The notes beneath the pieces are model-generated. The model was given only the letters and a program-made list of their open reading frames with translations, was not told where the DNA came from and did not search any database. From contig CM049317.1 in NCBI GenBank assembly GCA_026874595.1, positions 25,694,401-25,758,400 of the forward strand: a stretch of 64,000 nt of DNA, given 5' to 3'. Shown piece by piece: positions 48,750-60,985 of the stretch. Made by a program: the position numbers and the translations under genes. Source of the DNA: Sipunculus nudus (lineage: Eukaryota; Annelida; Sipuncula; Golfingiida; Sipunculidae). Each line of letters opens with the position of its first letter. Within the stretch, counting starts at the first letter, position 1.

Positions 48750-50330
48750 AACTTAATATTTATACTAAGTATACCAACAGGCTCTGTACAAAAGCTTTCA
48801 CATTCCAAAATCAAATACGTAAATATAGTCAACTTATGTGATTTAGTTTTTTCCTTCAAATAATGACACCAATCAAACCAACTCTCTCCGATATAGATCG
48901 GTGGCCTGTAAAAATTTGGGAAACCCTACATGTGTTGAGATCGAGGGCGTAGGTTATATATCGATGATTTATTCGGGACCAGTGCCGAGACCATACTATA
49001 TGCAGGAGACAAAGATCCAGACTGGAGCAAGGGATCCGAAACCAAGAACTTGAGATCATATGTTTACACAGATGCCTGAACTCCTTATAAGACAGTAACT
49101 ATATAAAAAATATAAGTGAAGCCTCCATGAGCAGATCTATTACCTTTTTCATGATATAATTCCTCTTCGTCACAACGGAACCGTAACCTATTTTTTTTTA
49201 TGGCTAAGCATTAAAAAAAAACCGTGATTCTGATGGTGCAAGTGCCACGAAAACGATTCCTTGAAAAAAAATGTATGTGTGAGTGTAGGAGAAAGGGAGA
49301 AAAAAAAAAGAAGTGGAATATTATATGATCACATTTACATACCTTACTAAAATACCTCGGCCGAAGAGACTGGAAATACATTTTTTAACTACTTCTGGAA
49401 CTTCTCTCTGAATATCTTGCACGCAAGCAAATAAACAGAAGCAACAAAACAAACCGACAGACAGGTCACCACACAACCTCCCCGAATCATTGAATCAAAC
49501 AGCCTTTCATGTGTATATCCTGTTTATCATATTGCTTCCCGGATGTTGCCTACTACTATAAAGATTTAGCTCTGCTCGCTGTTTTGCATAAAGCATGTTG
49601 TACATGTAACGTCACGTGTGCATTACGTGTGCGATACCATTATGTGTACCCTATATAACATTTAGTGCATTTTTTACACACGGGGAGCTGGAGACCCAGG
49701 CTTTACTTTCTATCTGTGTTAAATAAGGATCATCTGGATTATACGTTTGTGTCTGCGTTCAATTTATCATCTGTCAACTGGATCAAAGGGTGTGTAAGGA
49801 CTGCTATTTTAACTTAAACACAAGTTCATCGATTATAATTACATCTTTACCTCCATATGATGCACCCTCAGGAGGTCCGCAGATAATATGTTGTTCGCCA
49901 TACCAATACCTTTAGTAACCAAGATAAGGACTTTCCGCAAATTTGAAAATTAATCGCACAATCGTCTTTTTACGTGCATCAGATACCTATGAAATATACG
50001 AGTGGTACTGTTTCCGGCTCTGTGTCGGAGTTTCAAGGTATACATGTGTAGGGTGGAAATAAAAAACAAAGCAAATATAAACTGAAGCGTGTTTTTATAC
50101 AGAAAGCTGGATATTTGAGGAAAATAATTCTGCTAAACTGTTGAAATATAATAGGAATCATAAGTAGTGAAAGCTATTCACGGATTTCAATTTAAAATAT
50201 GGACTAACTTTAAATAATTTAAATAATTTTGTAAATATATTGTTACAAAATATGGTGAAGTCTTTTGATAACACATATTATTAAAACAATAAGAGCTATA
50301 TTCTACATTGTCCATGAGGAAAGCATTTGT
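48750..50330. other. Intergenic between tail relic and gene 3
   Basis: No gene seen. A C-rich piece near 49430-49490 resembles retrotransposon tails. No AATAAA for gene 3 was found on the minus strand within the first 500 bases. Confidence 0.5.
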
Positions 50331-50628
50331 TTAAATCAGGGCTTCCTTAGTCCCAATACCCGCCTTCAACTCCATGATAAAGTTGTCAACCTTTTTGTTG
50401 TTTTCCGTCCTGTCGTTGTTAAAGTTTACACGTAAATAAACGTTATCATGTACTTGTTTAAATTTGGCCTGACCAATACGAAATTCACTTGTAGACTCAG
50501 AGTCAGAGTCGTAAAACATATATCCAAAAAGTTCACCAGGTAAAGTAACTACAGTCGAGTATCCACAATCGCCCTTTTCTGCTCGTCCACAGCAGTTCCC
50601 TAAAATTTTGAATAATGTACAGGCGCTT
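50331..50628 (-). CDS. Gene 3 tail exon (downstream acceptor)
   Basis: From the acceptor TTTCATCTGCAG the phase matches the membrane exon and the frame stays open for 98 residues. It contains cysteines (N-C-C-G, G-D-C-G), acidic D-S-D-S-E-S, and Y-L-R-V. No resemblance to the gene 1 or 2 tail is evident and no known domain was recognised. Confidence 0.6.
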
Positions 50629-53600
50629 CTGCAGATGAAACGTTTGAAAGTTGACGCCTAAAAAGAGAAAATTTTTTATTTACCAGTTTTGCCTGAACAG
50701 AAAATCTTTTTTATTTAAACTCGAGTAAATAAACCAAGGAGTGTATAGTGAATGTTAGACTAAATAACTGTTAGCGTTGATATCATTACTACTATTAATA
50801 ACTACGTATTGTTGTTTTGGGTGATGATGTTATGATTCTCGTTTGTGCCTTTTCATTATCATATAATATATATTACATCAGCTAATACATTATTTTATTA
50901 ATATCCAATTTACCTGATGATTAATATAATCACAATGACGACACCCGTAAGACCTAGTGCTCCAATCGTTCCTCCTACCACTTTTCCCGTAATGCTGATT
51001 GGACCGTTGACCCGTAGGATTGTGGTTGTCCTGCTTACACCTGTAATTGTGCAGAGAAATACAGATAATTCTAAAAAATATACTCACACACGAGAATTTT
51101 GTTAAACAATTAAACGTGAAAATAAAAATTCCTATCGACTTTCCATGATGAATGTCTTTTTCTGTGATATGAATTTCATTCCTCCTAAAACCTTACCTGT
51201 GACGCTTGTTGGTTCGCTCCTCTGTATGGTAGTACTATTTACATCTGCAAAGGCACAACCAAAACACCCAATAAACAAATACAAAAGCTTTATTTAAAAA
51301 TTCATTATAAAGCCCCTTACAAAAAATTCTTTGGAGTTTCCAGGTTTAATTTTGTAAGCCTGCGTTGTAATTCAACTTACATTCACAGATGAAATGTGTC
51401 ACCTCGTCATTCAATTGACAGTTTTGTGATTTCCAATGCCCGTCATAGTTGACCGATAGGCACTTTTCCATCATGGGAATTCTAGATTTTCTGTCCTCCC
51501 AATTATTTAAATTTTGAAACTTGATCGTTCTTCCGTTTCCTGCAGGCCAAAGAACAAATAAATAACTTAATGCTGTATAAATATTCATGATAATTAGCAA
51601 CACATATTAAAAATGCATAATGTGAAACAATATCATATATTTATTCATTTCGAATTTAATGCGTTATTGACTTATTTATTATTTACGTTTAATAAATCAT
51701 ACTTCAATACCTTCATGCCATCGCCATAGAGTGTTTGTTGCAGAAAGCCAATAAGATTTGTTCTTGCTGCTCCTCTCCCTCAGGAAGGTTTGTAAACTTA
51801 TATACCATTGCTCTGATGTAGTCGCAAATAATGATCCTTCACGTGACGTTCCTTTGTTGTCGTCATCACATGTCTCTAAAGCTTGTTTCCAATTTTCCCG
51901 TGGTCTTTTTAAAGTCAGACAGGTGTTCGGGTTCCGATGTTGAAATTCTACTTCCCAGTTGGGGCAAGGTATGTCATTCTTATCTAAAAAAAAACACGAC
52001 GTCTGAATTTATAATGGGGTTTATAATGGGTTAACCTCAAAACAAAATCTTGCAAGAGTGCATAAAAAGCGCCATCTTTTGAATAACATGAAGATTAAAG
52101 CTGAATAAAAACAATCAAAACAATAAAACGTCGATTCGGAGGTATTCTGGAGTACACTTAACATGAACTAAAGACCTTCAAGAGTTAATGGCAAATATTG
52201 AACATAACAGAAATCAGGGCACTATCTTCACCTGCTTGAGAATCAGCAGATACTAGGGAGCGTCGATTTCAAACGATTGGTGTCAGAAAAAAATTGACAA
52301 TCATCTGCCTTATCTTGTGGTCATGTCGCAAAACATCGCCCATTTGCACCAGTCTTTTAGTCTTTAGTATGTATCCAAAAATTATTAAACAGGGAAACAC
52401 CTTTTTTGTAACAGATCAAATAGTTATATTCAAGAACCACAATGAGTAGAGCTCAGATATGATAAATGTTTTGCTTACCATATCTACATACGTACTCTAT
52501 CTCATCCTCACAAGGACGAAACTGAATGAAGAGATGCTTTTTCTTGCGTCTTCCTTTCGTGTCCACATGCACCGAAGCACAGTGTGGTTGTTTAGGAAAT
52601 CCTGCTGTTCTGAGATCCCACGTCCCAGTGATCGCTTCTTTAAGAATTATCATTAATTGTGAACCAATTATAACAAAGATATGTGTTGATTATCAATTTA
52701 CTGAAAATTCACGTCCGTCAGATACACAAAAATAAACCATTTTCACGTCCTAATAAAGCCCCTAAAATTAGTAATTTTACTTACTTGACTTTGTTCCTTG
52801 TGCAAACAAGCCATAACTGAATTGATTTCTACCACAGAAACGTGATAACCTTTGGCAATAATTTTTACTACATTCTGTGGAGTAGCGTTCACCCAAATCA
52901 TCCCTGCAGCAACATATTGGTCCAATGTCTCCCTGAAGCAAAATAATTCAGAAAAGCTGAAATTAACACTTACAATATACCGTGGTTATGGCAAAATATG
53001 GTTTCATTACTTCGTAATGTCCGTCCTGTGCATGTAACATGGATAACTCACTACATCATGGATTTGTGTTCACCCGTGCTTGACTTAGATTGTTTTAAAA
53101 CGGTCTACGATACAAGCCCTCTATAAGATTCAAGCCCTCTAAAGTGGCCTTTGAAACTATTTTTTCTTTTTTTTTGTCAAAAGACTTGTCACGTTACATG
53201 CCGTTTGTACATTTTTTAAAATACAAGTAATCTAATACAAGAAGCACCAAATATCGATCCTTTAAATAATTATATCAGATTAATAAAGAAAATAAAGGAA
53301 ATACATCTACATACATGCTACATTTATAAAGCCTATTATCTGTATTTACTTTGTGCAGGGAATAATAGGCGTGGGATCTGCAGAATTTTTCACATGATGT
53401 AATACGCTCAACACCGAGACAACGATGTGTTTCTTCCATTTCATTCGCAGCTTCATAACATCCTTGGAAGTACATTTTCTGTTCAGATCCATCAGCTGAA
53501 AGAAAAATAGATGTAAAATAGTATTCTGTTCTTCAGACCTAAATGTTTAGCAGTTTTTCTTCAAAGTCATCATTTTTTTCATTTTCGGTCTGTCGCCAAT

Positions 53601-56524
53601 GATCAAATGAAAAAAACAACAAATGTACTTGTTGTCGTTATATTGTCTCTTGAAATATGTAATCATGAACAACAGAACATTATTGCATGCGTCACGGGTA
53701 TATGATTTATTATCATATAAATTGGAAAGTAAGGTGCCAATGTATTACTTGAATATGAAAGGTTCACGTGGTTCATAATCGTCCATGAGTTTACACATAA
53801 CACACACATCGCGAATGAATACATCTTACACTTTTGTAATAGAGGACTATACACTTTATTTATGCATCATCTTAGGAATATGTAGTACAAAACTCTTTGT
53901 CGATTTATATACAACTGCTTAAATATCTTACGGAGAATCCAGGACCAGTATAGAGGGACCGTTTTGCCACCGATCCAAGCGTGTTTCAGTAGGTTAAATG
54001 ACTTCACTAATTCTTTCAGAAGATCGTGTGTATCCTCATCTTGGTCAATGGCTAAACGCCCATCTTTCTTCCTGCAGTAGTTTTCTGCATCTGTCCAACT
54101 AAATTGTCTCTGGTACAGGCAAAAATGTGCTAAATAAAAAAACAGTAAGTATGAACACAGTCAGTATAAATGCGTGTGTGTATATACGCTCACCTGGGTG
54201 GTTGTATGTCCATGGTAGCTGGGTTTTATAGAAGAGTCACATCGAAGTGATTTTTTTCTACTTGGTTGTGTTATACACATAGTTTATGCTTTATATGGAT
54301 ATTCAGTCCAATAGTTCTTGCTAGCCAGTAAACTGTAAACTGTGTGTGAAAAGTCAGTTCACAAACACAGAGGCCTTTTTGGCCTAATTTCAAGGCCTGT
54401 GGTACTGATTAAGAACATATATGCTAATATCAACGATTTTAACCCTCACTTAACAAGTATTTTGCGAGAGCTAATGCTGCTCTTTCGAACCCAGATACGT
54501 CTACTGGAACACAGAATAAAGTTTCATCTTACACATATCTTACATATCATGTTAAATAAAATATAATTACTATCATCCGGGAGGTTCTCTACATGCTCGG
54601 TGCATTAAACACACATTATAACGTATTGGTGTCAAGCCAATAATTTTCAATATCATAGCATGCAGTAAAATATTATGTAAAGACTCCGCTTCAGTTTCAC
54701 GTGTTAATGTCATGTTTATCTCACCCGTGTTGAAATAATAAAGATGAATGTTACCTTCATTTACATTTGATTAAATAACGCATCTACTTTATGTATGTTT
54801 TGTTTTTAGAAATACCAGTATTCCTCTGGGTATTGATTGACAAATCAGAGTTATATAACTGCTAACCGAGTGGTAATTGTATTTCTCTTTAGGCATTATC
54901 TTGATCAGACGCCGGTCCCTAAATAATCGCATGCCTTATTTAGTCGACGGGGAAAAACAATGTCTCACAAAAAATTAATGCAGGCCTTTAATAGCCGCCG
55001 GTATTGTTCAGAGAACGAGTGTCAAAGTAGATTTCATGTTAGCCGCCAGATGTTTTTCTGTCACTATAATTGGTACATTTACCGGTCAAACTGAACGGAG
55101 ATTGTTGTAGGAATTTCAGTTTGTGTTTAAAATATGTGTAATTCCTCTGTAAATCTTCCGTTTTTCTTACGTGCATGCCTGTTTCCATAAGGGCCATACA
55201 TATTCCGGATTAGTCCATTATTATGAAAACCGATCCCCGATCACTATAGACACTACACAAATACGTCAGAGGTGAGAAGGTTTACACTTTCACTGCTGTC
55301 AAGCTTGTTAAAAAAAAATAAACCTCTTGACACAAGCGGTACAATTTGGTACGGTGAGTCTGTCTCACATATGGTTAAACAGATCTTTTCAAAGACATTT
55401 AGGCACACATTTTTTGTGTGTGGCATAATGATACCAAATGGTGATGTCAAGCGGTACAATTTGTAGCTACTGTCAAGCCAAATTACACTCATTGCTTTCA
55501 TTTTAAAGCACATTTAAATGCGTCCTAAATGTTACCAAAACCACGCTTCTGGGATAATCATAAAAGTTACAAATAGTATTTACTCTTTTCGACAACTTTC
55601 ATACAATGGAATATTCCAGGCAGTAAATGTCATATACCAGTGTATACCAAGTAGGAAACGCTTCTATACGCTGTGTCAAGTTGAATCAGTTAAGATTTAG
55701 AAAGAAAGTCCCAAGAAAAAGAATTACGCAGTGGCGTTATTCGTACAAATACCCTGTATTTCGATAGAACAATTATGATCAGTTGCACGCGATGAACAGT
55801 TAATGGAAAGGCGACCCCGTGTTCAGCATAAACCAGGTCGAAAACGCTGTGTCAAGACGAACCAATCTTACCAGTTGCACGTGGTGCACAGTTAATGGAA
55901 GAGCCACCCTATGTTCAGAGGGAAATTCTGTTTCCAACTGTACGCGGTGTAAAATAAACGGAGCAGCCACATGTAACACCGTTTTACCTGGTTTCGAGAT
56001 GCCCGCGCGGACAGATTCATGTGGACATCTGCCATCTCACGCTCTGATTCCCCGTAAATTCTTATTATGGAACGTAGTTGAATAGATTGCGCGTGTCCCA
56101 TATCCCTATGGCATCTAAGTAAAATTCGTAAACACAATATATGTACCGGCGATGTTTCCAATGGTGTCCCTAAGTAGTGACCGCTGGGTTTATTGTTTCG
56201 ACGTGTACTTTATTTTAGTTTTGTCTGACAAGCGTGATAACGTATTTAAAAAAAAAAAACGCCGGTCTTAAATAGAAGCCCACTTTGTTTAGACGCCGGG
56301 TCAAAGCAGGTTCTGAAAAAATAAACGCCCGGGCGTCTGATCAAGAAAATACGGTATGTAATTTGACCGTCTTCTCGACATTGTTAGTTCTTTCGAATAA
56401 TGTGTTAGTGCCGGTAGAGCTTACCATTTGTACCCTTCTTACATCGAAGTGGAGCCTTAGTAGCCAGAATCAGTGGAATGAACAAATATATTGATGTAGC
56501 GATTACCAACCGCGCAGTAGCCAT
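50331..56524 (-). CDS. Gene 3: CTLD-(WSC)-CTLD type I membrane receptor with a replaced tail
   Basis: Ten exons on the minus strand: 56524-56425, 54129-53932, 53495-53350, 52932-52785, 52637-52479, 51983-51711, 51539-51381, 51244-51197, 51040-50914, 50628-50331. Together 1656 bases, 551 residues, no internal stop. Signal peptide about 1-22, CTLD1 halves about 34-99 and 198-250, WSC about 100-197, CTLD2 about 251-394, one 16-residue stalk exon, membrane segment about 425-452, tail of about 98 residues. Domain layout and phases equal gene 2. The tail is unlike genes 1 and 2 and lacks NEIYNT. Using the more upstream acceptor would give a gene 1-like tail that stops after 18 residues. The first intron contains a 1.45-kb mobile element. 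Confidence 0.85.
50603..50657 (-). CDS. Gene 3 alternative tail start (upstream acceptor)
   Basis: From TTTTTAG the same phase gives R-Q-L-S-N-V-S-S-A-E-A-P-V-H-Y-S-K-F and then TAG. This aligns with the start of the gene 1 tail (G-K-L-S-S-A-S-S-T-G-K-S-V-Q-Y), so this acceptor is probably ancestral and the stop secondary. Confidence 0.6.
50914..51040 (-). CDS. Gene 3 transmembrane exon
   Basis: R-T-T-T-I-L-R-V-N-G linker, then V-V-G-G-T-I-G-A-L-G-L-T-G-V-V-I-V-I-I-L as a membrane helix, ending in phase 2 at GTAAAT. The alternative frame is hydrophilic and has no counterpart in the family. Confidence 0.88.
51197..51244 (-). CDS. Gene 3 stalk exon
   Basis: 48 bases, phase 1-1: V-N-S-T-T-I-Q-R-S-E-P-T-S-V-T. 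N-S-T is a possible N-glycosylation site. TTTGCAG acceptor and GTAAGG donor. Confidence 0.65.
51381..51539 (-). CDS. Gene 3 exon F: second half of CTLD2
   Basis: N-N-W-E-D, S-R-I-P-M, K-C-L-S-V, G-H-W-K-S-Q-N-C and H-F-I-C-E. As in gene 2, the residues after the W are not the WND calcium motif. Phase 1-1. Confidence 0.9.
51711..51983 (-). CDS. Gene 3 exon E: first half of CTLD2
   Basis: P-C-P-N-W, T-C-L-T-L, N-W-K-Q-A-L-E-T-C and Y-W-L-S-A-T-N-T-L-W-R-W. 273 bases, longer than gene 2 because of extra residues after helix 1. Ends right after W-x-W; donor GTATTG. Confidence 0.9.
52479..52637 (-). CDS. Gene 3 exon D: second half of CTLD1
   Basis: G-T-W-D-L, P-H-C-A-S-V, a basic insertion (K-G-R-R-K-K-K-H), F-R-P-C-E-D and Y-V-C-R-Y. 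Phase 1-1; CTTAAAG acceptor, GTAAGC donor. Confidence 0.88.
52785..52932 (-). CDS. Gene 3 exon C: second half of WSC domain
   Basis: I-C-C-C-R-D-D-L-G, E-C-S-K-N-Y-C and R-F-C-G-R-N, ending F-A-Q-G-T-K-S. Same length as gene 2 exon C. Phase 0 in, 1 out. Confidence 0.9.
53350..53495 (-). CDS. Gene 3 exon B: first half of WSC domain
   Basis: D-G-S-E-Q-K-M-Y-F-Q-G-C-Y, H-R-C-L-G, T-S-C-E-K-F-C and the closing Y-Y-S-L-H-K. TTTCAG acceptor, GTAAAT donor. Confidence 0.9.
53932..54129 (-). CDS. Gene 3 exon A: first half of CTLD1
   Basis: H-F-C-L-Y, F-S-W-T-D-A-E-N-Y-C, D-G-R-L-A-I-D, H-A-W-I-G-G-K-T-V-P-L-Y-W-S-W-I. Its DNA keeps 'gtccctctatactggtcctg', the run that shows one base missing in gene 1. 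Confidence 0.9.
54899..56346. mobile_element. Inverted-terminus element in gene 3 first intron
   Basis: Starts TCTTGATCAGACGCCGG and ends with the reverse complement type GGGCGTCTGATCAAGA, about 1.45 kb. Subterminal 'cgccggtc' repeats occur at both ends. The right 600 bases match 625-1080 in gene 1. No transposase ORF was seen, so it is probably non-autonomous. Confidence 0.65.
56425..56524 (-). CDS. Gene 3 signal-peptide exon
   Basis: ACAACATGG start context. M-A-T-A-R, hydrophobic core (L-V-I-A-T-S-I-Y-L-F-I-P-L-I-L-A), then T-K-A-P-L-R-C-K-K-G. Matches gene 2 exon 1 at M-A-x-A-R, A-T-K and the L-x-C-x-x-G end, including phase 1. Confidence 0.85.
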
Positions 56525-56529
56525 GTTGT

Positions 56530-57298
56530 AACCCGATTAATAGAAGTTGGCAAGGGCTGATTCTGATGCAGTTCTGAAATCATAGCTTATTCCGTTAACA
56601 GCAATTCGGTCAGTCTCACTTCAAAGAAGCAGATAGTTGTCCGCATAATGCTATAATGCTTGAGTTTAAAATAATTTGTAATTTGTCATGTGCTTTCAGA
56701 TGATATAATTTTATGCCTCATACAAAATAATCATTCCGCATATACATACTATGTCTCATAATAAATGGAGGTTCAGTTTTATCTATCACTGTCTGACATG
56801 AACTGATATTTGGAAATCCAAAAAGCTAGCTTTGCGTGTCTTTCATACTTATTTTTCCAACTTGTTCTTCACTTCAGTTAAGGGAAGTTCTAACATACAA
56901 TTTAAAACAAAAAAGATACAGGGAAATAAGATCATACCCGATCAATTGAGTATATATATATAAAGAAATCATCAGAGTATTACCTTTATATCATGCTGTA
57001 AATGCCACGGGTCCCTCCCAAATCGTATTACTGAGCAGACCACATATATTCCCAGCAGCTTCTTCAAACTGGCCATAACACATGCGGGTCCGGTATTAAA
57101 ACCACGATCCCACCAAGCCCTAACAAAGGGTGCATTAAATACAAAAAGCAATAGAAGCATTGTTCCATTGGTATCAGAGATGTATCTGTCGGGCTACCCG
57201 TATATCTTTATTTTACAAAAAATTGTTTGCAGCTGTTTTCGTAAAGAATACATCAGATCATCATGAGATACCATACGAATAATATACATACATATATA

Positions 57299-57351
<53 letters not shown>

Positions 57352-58695
57352 CCCATAACTTTGCATGTTTCCTTCCAATAATAAATTAGATTGTCCTGAA
57401 AACCAAATTTAAATAAGGCTCGCCTGTAAAAGAGAGCTAAGGGACAAAAACGACGGTTTATTTTACAATTATTATATAATTTAAATATAATTACATTCAG
57501 AACGGAACTGCTATGGAACTATGTGGCAGGATTCCTGAGATATCTTGTACTCTGAGAATAAAATGAACCGCCAATGGGTTTAAAGACATGATTGAAAACA
57601 TTACCTGAGTTCGAATTGGAGGCATAACGATTGATTTACTGTATGCACACCTTACTTTAGCTCCAGTCGGATTGTAGATGGGTACCGTCTAATAAAGCAG
57701 CCGATATTAGGTCCAAACAGATGACAAAGCAGCAATATATAAAGATATCGGTAGTAATTATTAATAAATAATATAAAATTAAACATGGATGTTTAACTAT
57801 AGCCAAGAACTGTGTTTCAATAATTAGTGTGCCCTGGGTAGGTCGTATGATCTGTGCACGATCTTGTATGTCCATGCATGAACAATGGTTCTACCGTAAA
57901 ACTACAAAGCGCAGTAATGACGATAAATAATACATAGAAAAACTGATGCTTTAATTATTGTCTCACAAAGCGATATTAATCAAGATGTGATGGGTAGGAT
58001 AAGTAAAAAGCACACAAGTGGGTGTGATATATCGAACAAATGTGGGTCTGAGCCTGGTCTGTTTGACTTTGGATGAATTTGCTTCCTTTTAACTGCTTTA
58101 AAAAAATATGTAGAATTCGGTGTAGAGTGAGGTTATATTATGTGCGATATAATCTTGCAAATGTATGTGTTTCTAGGCGTTTGCGAGCGAGGCCAACTTA
58201 AATATAACGGTGATTCGAATCATAATGAGGATGCGATATTTATCCTGTCAATAGGACATGTACATGTTATCAAGTTATACCTAAGTTTGTCAATTTGGAC
58301 TTAAAACCCTAACCCCTCCCTCTCACCAACCGCATATATAGTAATTCTCAATTATTCATACCAGTGTCCTCTTTTATACACCATTCTGACAGATTAATTT
58401 TAGCAGATGCACTTTTTGTTACACATTGTGACACCGCTCTTCAACCAGCCGACGAAATAATTATCCGTAGGTTGTATTTCAAATTTATAATTGAAAAGGA
58501 AGGTATATAGATTAGTCGATCTTTTAATTTATATGATATACCCAGTTCGGTATCTTTTATGAATTAAAAACCCCACTAACTACATATTAAACACACTTTT
58601 ATATGTGATTAAGTGTTTTATCATTTAGAATAAACAGTATTTGTGTTCAAGAGTAAGGCTGTATTGCATCGTTTTAATATTTCAATGTTTGTTCC
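56530..58695. other. Upstream flank of gene 3, no gene recognised
   Basis: May contain the gene 3 promoter, but no clear TATA or initiator was assigned. Contains a TA run (57299-57348). Short ORFs show no family match. Confidence 0.5.
57299..57348. repeat. (TA)n microsatellite
   Basis: TA run, nearly uninterrupted. Confidence 0.95.
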
Positions 58696-58699
58696 TATT

Positions 58700-58858
58700 T
58701 CTCTAAAATTAAATTGATAGATATCTCCAGTAACTCTGGGGTCGATGTGATGTCCAGAATTCCAGTGAAGGAAAGGTGTTTATCGACCAACAGCGGTGGT
58801 CAATGGACATTGCATACCTGTAAAATATTTGATAAAGTGAAACATTTCATCTGTAAAT
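58700..58858 (+). pseudogene. Orphan receptor exon F
   Basis: Open frame aligning with exon F throughout: D-I-S-S-N-S, M-S-R-I-P-V, R-C-L-S-T, G-Q-W-T-L-H-T-C and H-F-I-C-K, ending at AAAT|GTAAAT. The conserved N-N-W is changed and no good acceptor lies at the expected start. No other exons were found nearby, so it is likely a relic, though its open frame suggests recent loss. Confidence 0.75.
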
Positions 58859-58859
58859 G

Positions 58860-60070
58860 TAAATACACACTCAAATTTAAATAATCATTTTAGATACTGC
58901 ATGATAAACATGACGCTAAAGCAATCTCATTTGAAATCTCACAACTGGTTTATCAGGGACCCGCTTATAGTGATCGCCTTGTCCGTCCGTCAACCTGTCT
59001 CTGACGTTTTATTTCACGAGCATTATCTCAAACGGAATATTTTTGACCTTTCTAGAATTCAGAAACTCTTGTTTTTAAATTGGCTTGAGAAACCATCAGC
59101 CAGAACACTGCTGAAGATTTTAGCTCGCTAGTAAAAAGGTCTATTATAAACAGGTCTATGAAAATGGTTTATACACATAATCATGACCTCTGCCATAAGT
59201 AAAATGAATTCCCTTGGCTAGGTTTATATCATAATATTAAAACATATATTAAAGCAAGCGCGTCAGCTAACTTTTCTATTGAATTTATGTAATTTATAGG
59301 TTAGGCTGCTGCGCATATGTATTAATGACGTAGTCTTGGTGAAAAAAGCATATTGGAGGGGCCCAAGCGATGACATGAAAATACAGTGATGTCCCGTCTT
59401 GGCAGTTGAATTCTCACAGTGATACAATGAAATCCTTAAAATGACACCTGGATTTTTGCACATTGATATAGTGATAATACTATACTGATAATCTCACAGT
59501 GATTAAGGTTATTCTCACAGTAAAAAAAGTGAAATGCTCATAGTGACACCGGGGTTTTTCTCACAGTTATAAAGTAATATACTCACACTGACATGGGCAT
59601 TTTCACAGAAATAGAGTTATAACCTCGCAGTTACAGGTGGTATTACCATGATATTGTTTTGTATGTATAGCCGATTTCTTCTTGCTTTGTAAGACAAATA
59701 GGTGTAGGCAGTTACCTGTTTGCCTGATTGGTATTTACAGCCAAGCTCTCATTAGGTTTACAATGTTTTCATTGACAAGCTATACATGTGATGTTTTCCG
59801 GAACACATGCTAGACTCATCGTTCATGTTTCTAATGAAACCCTTAATTAAGGGTCATGAAATAATATGTTTTATAAATGTGTGGGTCATTTAAAAAAAAA
59901 TGTTTGTCTTTGTATGTGAATGTATACCGGTAATCAATGAGAGATCAGGAAGTCATGTAAATAGCGTTACGCCCAGGTAGCTGACTCCTTTGTCTCGGTT
60001 AATCTTAGTTCAGACAAAATCATCGAATTGCACAATACGGTTTTATACCATCACATATGGTCATCTACAA
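58860..60070. other. Intergenic with a 'tctcacagtgat' repeat
   Basis: 59390-59645 holds about six diverged copies of a unit of roughly 40 bases with 'ctcacagtgat'. No gene seen. Confidence 0.6.
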
Positions 60071-60074
60071 ACAT

Positions 60075-60561
60075 AACATGTTATTCTCTATCATCAAGTA
60101 ACACGTCATAAATAAAAGCCCTTGCCAGGAGGGCATGCGTTTATCCTTGTTCGGGGTGTGTAAGTGTGTGTTTTTATGTGTGTGTTTGTTCACAACATAG
60201 TTCATGCGATAATGAACGGAATTTCATGAAATATCTTTACATTCCGAGAAAAATCGATTAGATGACGAATCGATTTGATATTTGGTGTGGATCTGACACA
60301 TATACCGCATTCAGGAACTTAATCAAGAATATTCGCCAATATACAGTCATTCATGCAAGAGAGAACCTTAGAAAATTGGCCGAATAAATAAGCATACACA
60401 GGATTGGGCATCCAACTATTGGGGCCGGGACTTGGTAGAGGCCTGCATTCTCTATAGAATGTAGATTTCTCGTTACACATAGTTTTGATACATATCAAGA
60501 GAGCCTTGTCCTGTTACCTGTTAAGAACTGAAAGGAATATATATTTGTAAGTACATAAATA

Positions 60562-60626
<65 letters not shown>

Positions 60627-60985
60627 CTGCACACGTTTATCTGTACCACAACATATAGGCCTACCAATCTCATATTAAAAAAACTAGTCCTTATGTATAA
60701 ACGATCTTCTAATGTCATGATATTTTTTCTTACCCGTTGTTTTTTTTTCTTATCATCAGTCATTTTTCTATTTCCAATCTCAATGTTTCTTACTCATAAG
60801 ATGTTATGTATTATAGACCTATTTTTCAAGGTCACATGGCTTTAATTTTTTTTTTATTTTAATGATTTTTAATGTCAATAACTACGTGACTGTCGGATGA
60901 CAGTAAGGCATCAGGATGCCTTGTTTCTCTATCCTGAGCGAAATTGATCATACCTTCATTTTAAAATCTTACATATAGCCAATCC
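60075..60985 (+). mobile_element. Dispersed repeat, copy 2
   Basis: Same order of blocks as 41397-42560 but without the SINE segment. Contains a TA microsatellite (60558-60621) where copy 1 has a short one. Confidence 0.75.

Noticed and set aside
50890-51087. Alternative hydrophilic reading frame of gene 3 transmembrane exon
   Set aside because: The frame giving V-V-G-G-T-I-G and a membrane helix agrees in phase and sequence with genes 1 and 2.
56972-57160. 62-codon minus-strand ORF upstream of gene 3
   Set aside because: Hydrophobic start but no family match, no supporting splice sites and no known domain.
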